Below, in pieces: positions 1-6,346 of a stretch of DNA of 15,808 nt. The stretch spans positions 1 through 15,808 of the forward strand of contig CAZMSZ010000156.1 in NCBI GenBank assembly GCA_964569055.1, in the 5' to 3' direction. Within the stretch, counting starts at the first letter, position 1; the number at the start of each line of letters is the position of its first letter. Made by a program: the position numbers and the translations under genes. The notes under the pieces are model-generated. The model was given only the letters and a program-made list of their open reading frames with translations, made no database searches and was not told the DNA's origin. Origin of the DNA: JAWLGW01 sp964569055. GTDB taxonomy: Bacteria; Planctomycetota; J058.

Positions 1-168
1 GAGACGCTTGAGCGCTACCTCGCGCCCCGTCGCCTCCTCGACCGCGAGCACGACCAGCCCCGCTCCGCCTCGCCCGAGCAGCGACAGCTCGCGATAGCCC
101 TCGAGCGGAGCGACCGGTCCTTCGGCCCCGCCTTCGTCCCCGAGGAGGCTGTGCTCGAGCTGCGCCAT
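1..168 (-). CDS. Serine/threonine protein kinase, N-terminal fragment (cut by window edge)
   Basis: The 56 codons visible before the window edge encode the beginning of a Hanks-type protein kinase. After an acidic, Gly/Ala-rich leader of about 23 residues comes the glycine-rich nucleotide loop (LLGRGGAGLVVLAV, residues 30-43). The VALK motif follows, with the ATP-anchoring lysine at residue 54. The catalytic loop lies outside the window, so activity cannot be judged. ATG at 168 is preferred because GGAG lies 5 nt upstream. An in-frame ATG at 189 would add seven residues but has no Shine-Dalgarno. The gene is divergent from the phenylalanine hydroxylase gene, with about 100 bp between them. 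Kinase identity is seen directly from subdomains I and II. The substrate and any C-terminal sensor domain are unknown. Confidence 0.85.
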   Translation of the reverse strand, partial: MAQLEHSLLGDEGGAEGPVAPLEGYRELSLLGRGGAGLVVLAVEEATGREVALKRL

Positions 169-184
169 GGGGGCTCCAGCCCGC

Positions 185-213
185 ACCATGGCCGGGCGAG
201 GGGCCCCAGTCAA
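185..213 (-). promoter_or_regulatory. Candidate sigma70-type promoter for the left-edge kinase
   Basis: On the minus strand a TTGACT hexamer (213-208; five of six match the -35 consensus) is followed after 17 nt by CATGGT (190-185), a weak -10. Transcription would start near 178. That leaves a leader of about 10 nt containing GGAG, and would favour the ATG at 168 over the one at 189. The -10 is poor, so this is tentative. Confidence 0.25.
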
Positions 214-267
214 ACCGCCTTGCTCGCGTCCGAACGCCGCGGGTTAGGGTGAGCGGCCGGAGGAGCC

Positions 268-1101
268 GTGGAGGAGCGCTGGTCCAACCGCCTGGTGCAG
301 CTCGACCGCGATCACCCTGGGTTTCGCGACCCGGAGTACCGGACGCGGCGCGACGCCATCGCGCGGGTCGCGCTCGAGTATCGCGGCGGCCCGGTGCCCG
401 AGGTGCCCTACACCGCCGCGGAGCACGAGGTGTGGCGGGTGGTGTGGGAGCGGCTCGCGCCGCTCCACCGGGCGCGCGCCTGCCGCGAGTACCTCGAGGT
501 GAGCGAGGCGCTCGCGCTCCCGCGCGCGCGGATCCCCCAGCTCGCGGAGCTCAACCCGCGCCTGCGCGCGGCCACGGGGTTCGCCATGCTGCCGGTGGCG
601 GGGCTGATCGAGGGGGGCGCGTTCCTGGCGCGGCTCGGCGAGGGGGTGTTCCTCTCGACCCAGTACATGCGCCACCCGAGCGCGCCGCTCTACACCCCCG
701 AGCCCGACGTGGTGCACGAGCTGATCGGGCACGCCGCCACGCTGATCCACCCGGAGATCGCCCGGCTGAGCCGGCTGCTCGGGCGCGCCGCGCAGCGCGC
801 CGATCGGGCGGGCGTGCTCGCGCTGGAGCGGGTCTACTGGTACTCGCTCGAGTTCGGCGCCGTGGAGGAGGCGGGCGAGGTCAAGGCGTTCGGCGCGGGG
901 ATCCTCTCCTCGGCCGGGGAGCTGGAGCGCTTCCGCCTGGCCTCGACCCTGCTCCCGTTCGACGCGACGCGCATGGCCGAGACCCCCTACGACCCGACCG
1001 ACTACCAGCCGCGGGTGTTCGTCGCCCCCTCGTTCGCCGCGCTGACCGAGGCGCTGACGAGCTGGGTCCGCGAGCGGTTCGGTGTGGTCGACGCCGCCTG
1101 A
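268..1101 (+). CDS. phhA: Phenylalanine 4-hydroxylase (iron/biopterin aromatic amino acid hydroxylase)
   Basis: This cytoplasmic monooxygenase would convert phenylalanine to tyrosine using Fe(II), O2 and tetrahydropterin, the first step of phenylalanine breakdown. The 277-aa protein is essentially the catalytic domain alone, with no N-terminal ACT domain. The iron ligands are all visible: His150 and His155 in the HELIGH motif, and Glu195 in YWYSLEFG. The conserved KAFGAGILSSAGELE block follows at 206-220. TPEPDVVHELIGH and YWYSLEFG closely resemble the animal enzymes by eye. Start is GTG at 268; GGAGG at 259-263 lies 4 nt upstream, and no other in-frame start is better. No pterin dehydratase (phhB) is nearby, so pterin recycling must be encoded elsewhere. 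Tryptophan or tyrosine hydroxylase activity cannot be excluded from sequence. The 3' end overlaps the convergent HTTM gene. Confidence 0.93.
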   Translation: MEERWSNRLVQLDRDHPGFRDPEYRTRRDAIARVALEYRGGPVPEVPYTAAEHEVWRVVWERLAPLHRARACREYLEVSEALALPRARIPQLAELNPRLRAATGFAMLPVAGLIEGGAFLARLGEGVFLSTQYMRHPSAPLYTPEPDVVHELIGHAATLIHPEIARLSRLLGRAAQRADRAGVLALERVYWYSLEFGAVEEAGEVKAFGAGILSSAGELERFRLASTLLPFDATRMAETPYDPTDYQPRVFVAPSFAALTEALTSWVRERFGVVDAA

Positions 1102-1946
1102 GCGCGCGAGCCCCGGGGGAGCCACTCGGGGTCGAACGTGAACAGGTGGAGCAGCAGCATCCCGAGCGACAGCTCGGTGAACGAGATCAGGAGCATCACG
1201 CCGAGGTGCATGCCGGCCAGGGCGGCCCACGCGACCCGGCGCCCGAGGGGGTGGAGCGAGAGGGGGAGGAAGGCCGCCTCCAGCGCGACCGCCAGCCAGG
1301 TGAGGGCGCTCAGCAGGAGCGGCGGGGCGGCGAGCAGGAGGTCGCGCGCCAGGCCGGGCCGCGCCAGCGGGTGCTGCAGCACGTGGCCGAGCGCCGAGCC
1401 GTCGCGCCAGCTCGGCGCGCAGAGCAGCTTGTCGAGCCCGCTGTAGGTGTAGCCCACGGCCATCAGGATCCAGGCCGTCCGAAACGCCCACACCGGCATG
1501 ACCCAGCGTCGGTCCCGCCGCTCCAGGCTCCAGGGCTCGCCCGCGGGGATCACCGCCATCAGCAGCAGCAGCACGCCCACGCAGGGGAGCGAGGGGTTGG
1601 CGATCAGGTTGTTGCGGTTGAACAGGCAGGCGGAGCCGTAGGCCAGGAGCAGCGCCACGACCCGCCGCCGCCAGCCGAGCGCCAGCAGGAGCGAGAGCCC
1701 GATCAGGGCGGCGAGGAACGCCTCGACGGCGGCCGGGGAGTCCCAGCGAGCGAGCGGGTTGGGCAGGATCCCGAACGTGAAGTTCGCGGCCGGGTCGGGC
1801 AGCACGCCCTCGCGGCTGAACAGCTCGGCCCCGTAGGGGAGCAGCGCGGCGAAGCGGGCGAACAGGTACAGGCCGAGCAGCGCGCGCAGGGCGGCGAACC
1901 ACTCGGGCGGGAACGGCTTCACGCCGGCGGCACATCGAGCGTCCAC
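1002..1946 (-). CDS. HTTM-domain (vitamin K-dependent carboxylase-like) membrane protein
   Basis: This 314-aa, strongly hydrophobic protein has several membrane segments (about 20-38, 76-90, 96-107, 121-133, 153-168, 203-230 and 238-268). The HTTM hallmark is visible: an RNN motif at 111-113, the GYTYSGLDKL segment at 165-174 and the terminal HLFTFDPEWL at 267-276. HTTM covers the membrane part of gamma-glutamyl carboxylase and many bacterial proteins of unknown reaction, so a carboxylase is not claimed. It lies directly downstream of the hydroxylase-like gene and probably shares its transcript. Start is uncertain. GTG at 1946 has GGAGG 9 nt upstream and a 28-nt overlap with the previous gene. 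GTG at 1922 would form a GTGA overlap with that gene's stop. The last 35-40 residues are hydrophilic and lie antisense to the 3' end of phhA. Confidence 0.8.
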   Translation of the reverse strand: MDARCAAGVKPFPPEWFAALRALLGLYLFARFAALLPYGAELFSREGVLPDPAANFTFGILPNPLARWDSPAAVEAFLAALIGLSLLLALGWRRRVVALLLAYGSACLFNRNNLIANPSLPCVGVLLLLMAVIPAGEPWSLERRDRRWVMPVWAFRTAWILMAVGYTYSGLDKLLCAPSWRDGSALGHVLQHPLARPGLARDLLLAAPPLLLSALTWLAVALEAAFLPLSLHPLGRRVAWAALAGMHLGVMLLISFTELSLGMLLLHLFTFDPEWLPRGSRAQAASTTPNRSRTQLVSASVSAANEGATNTRGW

Positions 1947-3148
1947 GTGCGCTCTCCTCCCCGGGTCAGGGTCCGAACTTCGATCCGCACGCGCTCGGCG
2001 CGCGCGGGCAGGCCGAGCTCGCCGCGGAACGGGCCGTGGGGGCCGACGCCGAACCGCAGCACCGGGTCGCGGAGGCTCGCCGGCAGGAGCGGGCCGAAGG
2101 CCAGCGCGGCGCCGTAGACGTTGCGCCGGTTGTAGGGGCCGCGCAGGCGCTGGTACTCCTCCGGCCCGATCCGCTGCGAGCGGGGCTCACCGTCGAGCTC
2201 GTAATGCACCCAGAACTCCGCCGCGAAGGTCTCGACGCCGCGGTGCGCGGTGAACACCTTCGGGAGCGGCGAGGCGCCGCTGGCCGCGCCGAGCCCGCGC
2301 AGCGCGGGCACGCCCGCCAGCGTGCCGACCAGCTGCAGCAGCCCCAGCGCGAGCACCGCGATCGCGGCCGCGTTCTGCCGGCGGAGGCGCGCCTCCCGCA
2401 CCCCGCCGGCCGACGGCTCGGGCGCGTGCACGTCGCGGCAGGCGAGCATGGCCCCGAGGCGCGCCTCGCGCGGGGGGTCGAACCCGCAGTCGGTCTCGAG
2501 CGCGCGAGGGTTGTCGAACGTCCCGAACAGCATGTCCCACAGCGGCAGGTCGCCGTAGTTCTTGCTGTGGTGCCCGCGCCGGTGGTGCACCCGGTGCGCC
2601 TCGGGGCGCTGCACCAGGTAGCCGAGCCAGCGGGGCGTGCGGACGTCGAGGTGATAGAACAGCTCGGCGCTCGCGGCGAGCAGGGTGTAGATCGCCGCGC
2701 CCGCGGGGGAGCACCCCAGGAGCGGATAGACCAGCGCCGCGCTCAGCGCGGCGTTGGCCGCCGCCTCGAGCGGGTGCTTGTAGAAGGCGGTCACCACCTC
2801 GAGCCGGCGCGGCGAGTGGTGGACCTGGTGGAACAGCAGCCACAGCGCGCGCGACTCGTGACGCGCGCGGTGCCACCAGTAGTAGACGAAGGTGGCCGCG
2901 AGGTAGGCCACGAGCCCCTGCCCGAGCGGTCCTACGTGCTCGCGCAGCGCGAGCAGGGAGGTCGCGGGGACCCACCGTTGCCAGGCGAGCCCGGCCAGGA
3001 TCACCACCGCGACGTGCGCGAGGTTGAGCCCGATCGCGCGGGTCCACCAGCCGGGGACGTGAGGGAGCGGGGCCGCCGGCCGCGCCCGCTCGAGCAGGAT
3101 CAGCGCCAGTCCCAGGACCACCACCGCGGGGAGCGTGAGCGCGCTCAT
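1919..3148 (-). CDS. Fatty acid hydroxylase/sterol desaturase-family membrane di-iron enzyme with C-terminal extra domain
   Basis: This 409-aa membrane protein has the histidine clusters of the fatty acid hydroxylase superfamily: HxxxH at 93-97, HQVHH at 107-111, a lone His166 in LFYHLD, HRVHH at 185-189, and HH at 193-194 followed by NYGDLPLWDMLFGTF. These would hold two irons for hydroxylation or desaturation of a lipid. Hydrophobic segments lie near 4-19, 40-57, 76-91, 130-165 and 260-280. A soluble domain of about 125 residues follows (about 285-409), including GPYNRRNVYGAALAFG at 337-352; it is not part of the catalytic core and I do not recognise it. Start ATG 3148 is set by GGAGG at 3159-3155, 6 nt upstream. 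A longer reading from TTG 3220 would run through the putative operator and is rejected. The substrate is unknown. The adjacent HTTM gene suggests the two act together. Confidence 0.85.
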   Translation of the reverse strand: MSALTLPAVVVLGLALILLERARPAAPLPHVPGWWTRAIGLNLAHVAVVILAGLAWQRWVPATSLLALREHVGPLGQGLVAYLAATFVYYWWHRARHESRALWLLFHQVHHSPRRLEVVTAFYKHPLEAAANAALSAALVYPLLGCSPAGAAIYTLLAASAELFYHLDVRTPRWLGYLVQRPEAHRVHHRRGHHSKNYGDLPLWDMLFGTFDNPRALETDCGFDPPREARLGAMLACRDVHAPEPSAGGVREARLRRQNAAAIAVLALGLLQLVGTLAGVPALRGLGAASGASPLPKVFTAHRGVETFAAEFWVHYELDGEPRSQRIGPEEYQRLRGPYNRRNVYGAALAFGPLLPASLRDPVLRFGVGPHGPFRGELGLPARAERVRIEVRTLTRGGERTWTLDVPPA

Positions 3149-3154
3149 GGGCGA

Positions 3155-3159
3155 CCTCC
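3155..3159 (-). promoter_or_regulatory. Ribosome binding site fixing the hydroxylase start
   Basis: A GGAGG sequence on the minus strand sits 6 nt before ATG 3148. It decides between that start and the upstream in-frame TTG at 3220, which has no such site. Confidence 0.7.
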
Positions 3160-3178
3160 GATCCCTTCGTTCTAGAGC

Positions 3179-3188
3179 GGGGCGCCCC
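3179..3188. repeat. GGGGCGCCCC palindrome
   Basis: A perfect 10-bp palindrome, 6 bp from the longer AT-rich inverted repeat, lies in the divergent control region between the hydroxylase and RING-like genes. It may be a second protein-binding site. In DNA this GC-rich it could equally be chance. Confidence 0.3.
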
Positions 3189-3194
3189 TGCCTC

Positions 3195-3222
3195 GATTGA
3201 AATAGAACTTCGTATTTCAATC
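3195..3222. promoter_or_regulatory. Perfect 10-bp inverted repeat, putative operator in a divergent promoter
   Basis: GATTGAAATA (3195-3204) and its exact complement TATTTCAATC (3213-3222) flank an 8-nt spacer. The element is strikingly AT-rich in otherwise GC-rich DNA. It lies between the divergent hydroxylase/HTTM operon and the RING-like gene. Size and symmetry fit the operator of a dimeric regulator such as a TetR- or MarR-type protein, but no regulator is encoded nearby. No T-tract follows, so it is not an intrinsic terminator. It overlaps TTGAAA sequences on both strands that could serve as -35 elements, which would suit repression of both directions. A possible extended -10 (TGCTAATGG, 3228-3236) for the rightward gene follows it. 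Confidence 0.55.
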
Positions 3223-3269
3223 ACTCCTGCTAATGGAACCGCCGCCCGTCGTGTGGGGTGAGGCAGGCC

Positions 3270-3791
3270 GTGAGCCTGCGCTGCGCCTACTGCCACGACG
3301 CCCTGAGCGCGCCCGCGGCCTGTGCGGGCTGCCGTACGGCGCTGCACGCCGAGTGCTGGCGACTGGCACGCCGCTGTCCGTCGCTGGGCTGCGGAGGCGC
3401 GCCACCACGGAGGCGGTCGGCGTGGGCGCCGCTGAGGTGGGGTTTGGCGCTGGCGTGCCTCGCGTCGGGTGCGAGTCGGCCGCCGTCCGCGGTCGCGCTG
3501 CACGACGGCAGGACCGCGCCGGCCTTCGAGGAGGCGAAGCGCGAGCACGAGCGCGGCATGCGCGCGCTGCGGGCCTTCAATCAGGCCTTGACGACGGGCG
3601 ACCTCGAGCGAGCGCGCGCAGAGCGCGAGCAGGCGCGCGCGCGCCTGCTGCGGAGCGCACGCCTCCTGGGCGAGGCGCTCGCACGCTACCGCGAGCCGCC
3701 CGGCGGTCCGCTCCGCGAGGCGTACTCGGAATACGACGGCCTGTACGCCGAGCTCGCCCGAGGCCTCACGGCGCTCGCTCGCGAGGACTGA
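3270..3791 (+). CDS. Small RING-like zinc-finger protein with one membrane segment and a helical tail
   Basis: The first 41 of 173 residues hold eight potential zinc ligands, Cys5, Cys8, Cys18, Cys21, His26, Cys29, Cys36 and Cys41. Their spacing matches a C4HC3 RING/PHD-like cross-brace, as in the prokaryotic RING-finger families of Planctomycetes and Myxobacteria. A hydrophobic stretch (about 52-68) could be a single membrane anchor. The remaining about 90 residues are Arg/Glu/Ala-rich, probably a long helical hairpin or coiled coil. GTG 3270 is favoured: it directly precedes the zinc finger and has GAGG 6 nt upstream. GTG 3258 is an in-frame alternative adding four residues. The gene is divergent from the hydroxylase operon and ends 3 bp before the stop of the convergent DUF4198-like gene. 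Function is unknown; a ubiquitin-ligase role is not implied. Confidence 0.65.
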   Translation: MSLRCAYCHDALSAPAACAGCRTALHAECWRLARRCPSLGCGGAPPRRRSAWAPLRWGLALACLASGASRPPSAVALHDGRTAPAFEEAKREHERGMRALRAFNQALTTGDLERARAEREQARARLLRSARLLGEALARYREPPGGPLREAYSEYDGLYAELARGLTALARED

Positions 3792-3794
3792 CCG

Positions 3795-5321
3795 CTACCA
3801 GCCCGCGCGCAGCTCGGCGAAGCGCTCCTCGGTCAGGCGCTCGCTGTGCCACACCGCCGCCGGGATCTCCTCGCCCGAGGTGAGGCGGTGGATCCCCGAC
3901 ACGGTGTGCAGCTCCAGCAGCAGCTTGCTCGCGCGGTCGACGCGGGCGTACGTCGTCGGCGCCGCGCGTCCCTCCTCGGTCACCCAGGTGTAGCGCGCCG
4001 GGTCGGGCTCGTCGGCGGGGTCGAGCGGGCGCAGCAGGTAGGGGCGGGTGACGTCGCCGCCGGGGCTGAGGTCGCGGAACGAGAGCGCGTCCGGGAGGCC
4101 CTGGTCGGCCAGCATGGGCAGCGCGAACACGCCCACCATCTTGGGGAGGAGCTGGTCGAGCGTCGGCCCCTCGGCGCGCGACTCGCGGCTCCCCGCGTCG
4201 ATCACCAGGACCTCCCCGTCTCGCTCGGCCCGCGCGCCGGCCGCCATGGAGCGCACACGGCCGTCGCGCGCGTCCACCGTGTAGATCAGGTGGAACGGCT
4301 CGCCCCCCTCGGGGACGACCTCGACGTCGACGGTGAGCGCCTCGCCCGCCTCGTCGAGCGTCAGTGTGTAGCTCATGAGGTTGCGCTGCCGGCGCGCCTC
4401 GCGGGGGGCGCCCGCCCGGTCGAAGAACCGGCGCTCCATGAGGAAGCGGTGCACGCCGAGCACCCGCGCCGCCGCGCCGCTGGCCCGCGCGCGCGCCAGC
4501 ACGTGGGCGAACGCGCCCGAGGCGGCGCGCCCCGGCGGCGGGGTGCCCGGCAGGCGGAGGGTCAGGCTGGCCCAGGTCATCTCCCAGCGGGCGAGGTCCG
4601 CGCCGCGCTCGACCACGACGGCGCTCAGGAGCCAGCGGCCGCCGTGCGGGAGCGTGAAGGTCGCCCGCCCCTCGGCATCGGTGGTGGTCTGCCAGGTCCC
4701 CGCGTGTCGGTCGAGGGAGACGGCCCGCACCCGCAGCCCCGCCAGCGGCGCGCCCTCACGCAGGAGCCGCACGCGCAGCGGCGCGTCCGGCAGGTGGGGC
4801 GGCTCTGCCAGGAGCTCGAGCGGCAGCCCGAGCGGCCGGTCCTCCGCGACGGGACCGCCCTCGCCAGCCACCAGCAGGGTGCGCGCGCAGCGCGCGTAGA
4901 GGATCTGCGTGCGCGGCCGCTCGGCGGCCTCGGCGAGCAGGGCCTCGTGCCCCCGCTCGCGCAGCAGCAGCGCGAACGCCTCGCGCGAGAGCTCGACCCA
5001 GTTGGGGCGGCCGACGTAGCCGATCGCGTGCAGGCCGGCTCGCTCGAGCCGCGCGACCCCCGCCGGCGTGGCGCCCGTCTCGCCGCCCACCTCGCGCGGG
5101 GCCTCGTCGGGGCCCGCGATCACGAACCGCAGGATCCGCCCCGGGCGCCGCTCGAAGTCGCGCACCTCGTGGTCGCGCCCCACCCGGAGGTGGACCGCCA
5201 CCTCGCCCGGCGCCGCGGGCGCGAACTCCGCGGGCTCGATCCAAGCGTCGTCCGCGCGCGCGCTCGCCGCCGCGAGCAGCGCGAGCGTGAAGACGACCGG
5301 CGCGGACGTGAGCTGGCTCAT
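3795..5321 (-). CDS. Exported DUF4198-like protein with additional C-terminal domain
   Basis: A 508-aa secreted or periplasmic protein. The signal peptide is clear: residues 1-23, hydrophobic core VVFTLALLAAAS, likely cleavage after ARA. Residues about 24-255 resemble DUF4198: WIEP near the mature N-terminus, YVGRPNWVELS (102-112), then a beta-rich Ig/carboxypeptidase-regulatory-like section with TTDAEGRATFTLPHGG (213-228). DUF4198 relatives are often linked to metal uptake, but the histidine common at the mature N-terminus is absent here, so metal binding is doubtful. Residues about 280-508 form a second region I do not recognise, with repeated beta-strand patterns such as LTVDVEVVP and FHLIYTVDARDG. 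GGAGG 6 nt upstream supports ATG 5321. The gene follows the beta-propeller gene with a 69-bp gap and may be partly co-transcribed. Confidence 0.65.
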   Translation of the reverse strand: MSQLTSAPVVFTLALLAAASARADDAWIEPAEFAPAAPGEVAVHLRVGRDHEVRDFERRPGRILRFVIAGPDEAPREVGGETGATPAGVARLERAGLHAIGYVGRPNWVELSREAFALLLRERGHEALLAEAAERPRTQILYARCARTLLVAGEGGPVAEDRPLGLPLELLAEPPHLPDAPLRVRLLREGAPLAGLRVRAVSLDRHAGTWQTTTDAEGRATFTLPHGGRWLLSAVVVERGADLARWEMTWASLTLRLPGTPPPGRAASGAFAHVLARARASGAAARVLGVHRFLMERRFFDRAGAPREARRQRNLMSYTLTLDEAGEALTVDVEVVPEGGEPFHLIYTVDARDGRVRSMAAGARAERDGEVLVIDAGSRESRAEGPTLDQLLPKMVGVFALPMLADQGLPDALSFRDLSPGGDVTRPYLLRPLDPADEPDPARYTWVTEEGRAAPTTYARVDRASKLLLELHTVSGIHRLTSGEEIPAAVWHSERLTEERFAELRAGW

Positions 5322-5339
5322 GACGCCCCTCCGGCGCGC

Positions 5340-5368
5340 ATCCTACGCAGGCGCCCGCGGCCAGGCGA
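5340..5368 (-). promoter_or_regulatory. Weak candidate promoter for the DUF4198-like gene
   Basis: Minus-strand TAGGAT (5345-5340) matches the -10 consensus at four positions. A poor -35, TCGCCT (5368-5363), lies 17 nt upstream. It sits in the 69-bp gap between the beta-propeller gene and this gene, close to the ribosome binding site. Confidence 0.22.
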
Positions 5369-5390
5369 CGGGCCGTCGTGTGGCCCTCGA

Positions 5391-6200
5391 TCAGATCCGC
5401 AAGTAGGCGCTCGCGCCCCACCAGGGGATCGAGGTGCGCAGCAGCGACTTGCAGCGGGCCGTCTTGGGGTCGACGCGGAGCAGCCTGCCGCCCGAGGTCA
5501 GGCCGAACAGGCTGCCCTTCATCTCGATCAGGCCGAACACGTGCGAGACCGCCTCGCCGGTCTCGTCGACGAACGCGCCGATCCGGCGCGCGCGGCCCGT
5601 GGCGAGGTCGATCTCGACCAGGGTCTCGACCCCGTCGTCGTCCTTGACCGAGCTGTAGACCCGGTCGCCGAGCGCGTCGACGTCGCCCGAGGCCACGAAG
5701 CCGCCCCCCATGGGGCCGACCTCCGTCGGCTTGGCCGTCTCGGGGTCGAGCGTGAACACGCGCCCGTCCGCCGTGTTCACCACCAGCCGCCCGGAGAGGA
5801 AGCCCATGCCGTAGGGGGCGTAGAGCCCGTGCTCGCCGATCTTCTTGGACTTCGTCGGGTCGGCCAGGTTGACCAGGTAGAGCGTGGTCTCGGAGACCGC
5901 GTACAGGTAGCCGTCGGGCGTGGCCGCGAGGTCGCACAGCACCGGGATCTCGTTCGCCTCGCCCGGGACGCGGACCTTGCCGAGCTTGCGGTACCTCGCC
6001 TTGACGCAGTCGACCTGATAGAGGTTCCCCTCCACGTCGATCGCGAAGGCGGCCTCGCTCTCCTCCTGCACCTCGGGGACCCGCTCGCGCGTGGGCTCGG
6101 GCTCGTCGTCCGCGCGCGCTGCCGGGGCCGCCGCGACCGTGCAGGAGAGCGCGACCGCCGCCAGCAGGCGGCGCAGGGGGGGCAACGTCATGGGCCTCAT
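5391..6200 (-). CDS. Exported beta-propeller-like protein (YncE/quinoprotein-type repeats)
   Basis: A 269-aa protein with a Sec signal peptide (residues 1-30: Arg-rich start, hydrophobic core LLAAVALSCTVAAA, cleavage likely after ARA). The mature part contains repeated short blade patterns ending in phrases such as EGNLYQVD (57-64), DGYLYAVSETTLYLVNL (96-112), DGRVFTLDPETAK (145-157) and GGRLLRVDPKTA (237-248). This is typical of beta-propeller folds of the YncE/SMP-30-like type. No catalytic residues or cofactor site are evident. ATG 6200 is chosen because GGAGG (6210-6206) lies 5 nt upstream; the open frame extends further but has no signal peptide or binding site there. Cys20 is not in a proper lipobox, so a lipoprotein is unlikely. 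Ligand and role are unknown. Confidence 0.7.
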   Translation of the reverse strand: MRPMTLPPLRRLLAAVALSCTVAAAPAARADDEPEPTRERVPEVQEESEAAFAIDVEGNLYQVDCVKARYRKLGKVRVPGEANEIPVLCDLAATPDGYLYAVSETTLYLVNLADPTKSKKIGEHGLYAPYGMGFLSGRLVVNTADGRVFTLDPETAKPTEVGPMGGGFVASGDVDALGDRVYSSVKDDDGVETLVEIDLATGRARRIGAFVDETGEAVSHVFGLIEMKGSLFGLTSGGRLLRVDPKTARCKSLLRTSIPWWGASAYLRI

Positions 6201-6228
6201 GGGCGCCTCCGACCCGATGCGGGCGCCG

Positions 6229-6257
6229 ATCGTAGGGCGCGCCGCCCAGGACGGCAA
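6229..6257 (-). promoter_or_regulatory. Candidate promoter for the beta-propeller gene
   Basis: TTGCCG (6257-6252) and TACGAT (6234-6229) are separated by 17 nt on the minus strand. Each matches the sigma70 consensus at four of six positions. The expected start site leaves a leader of about 20 nt containing the GGAGG of this gene. The same -10 hexamer is seen upstream of rdgB. Confidence 0.4.
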
Positions 6258-6346
6258 GACGGTGCCTCGGGAGGCTTCGAATCTGTGCGTCCTCGGCGCC
6301 CTCCGCGCTTCGCTCCGAACTGGGGCTCGGACGCGACCGCGACTCG

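Noticed and set aside
220..250. TTGCTC-N19-TAGGGT as a promoter for phhA
   Set aside because: The spacer is 19 nt and the -10 matches at only three positions, too weak to list as a feature.
249..2117. A 622-codon plus-strand frame across phhA and the HTTM gene
   Set aside because: It is out of frame with the clear hydroxylase and antisense to the HTTM protein; it contains only low-complexity sequence.
3149..3220. N-terminal extension of the hydroxylase gene to TTG 3220
   Set aside because: The extension would read through the inverted repeat and lacks a ribosome binding site. ATG 3148 has an ideal GGAGG.
6262..6273. GCCTC/GAGGC palindrome between the 60-aa gene and the beta-propeller gene as a terminator
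   Set aside because: The stem is 5 bp with a 2-nt loop and is not followed by a T-tract.
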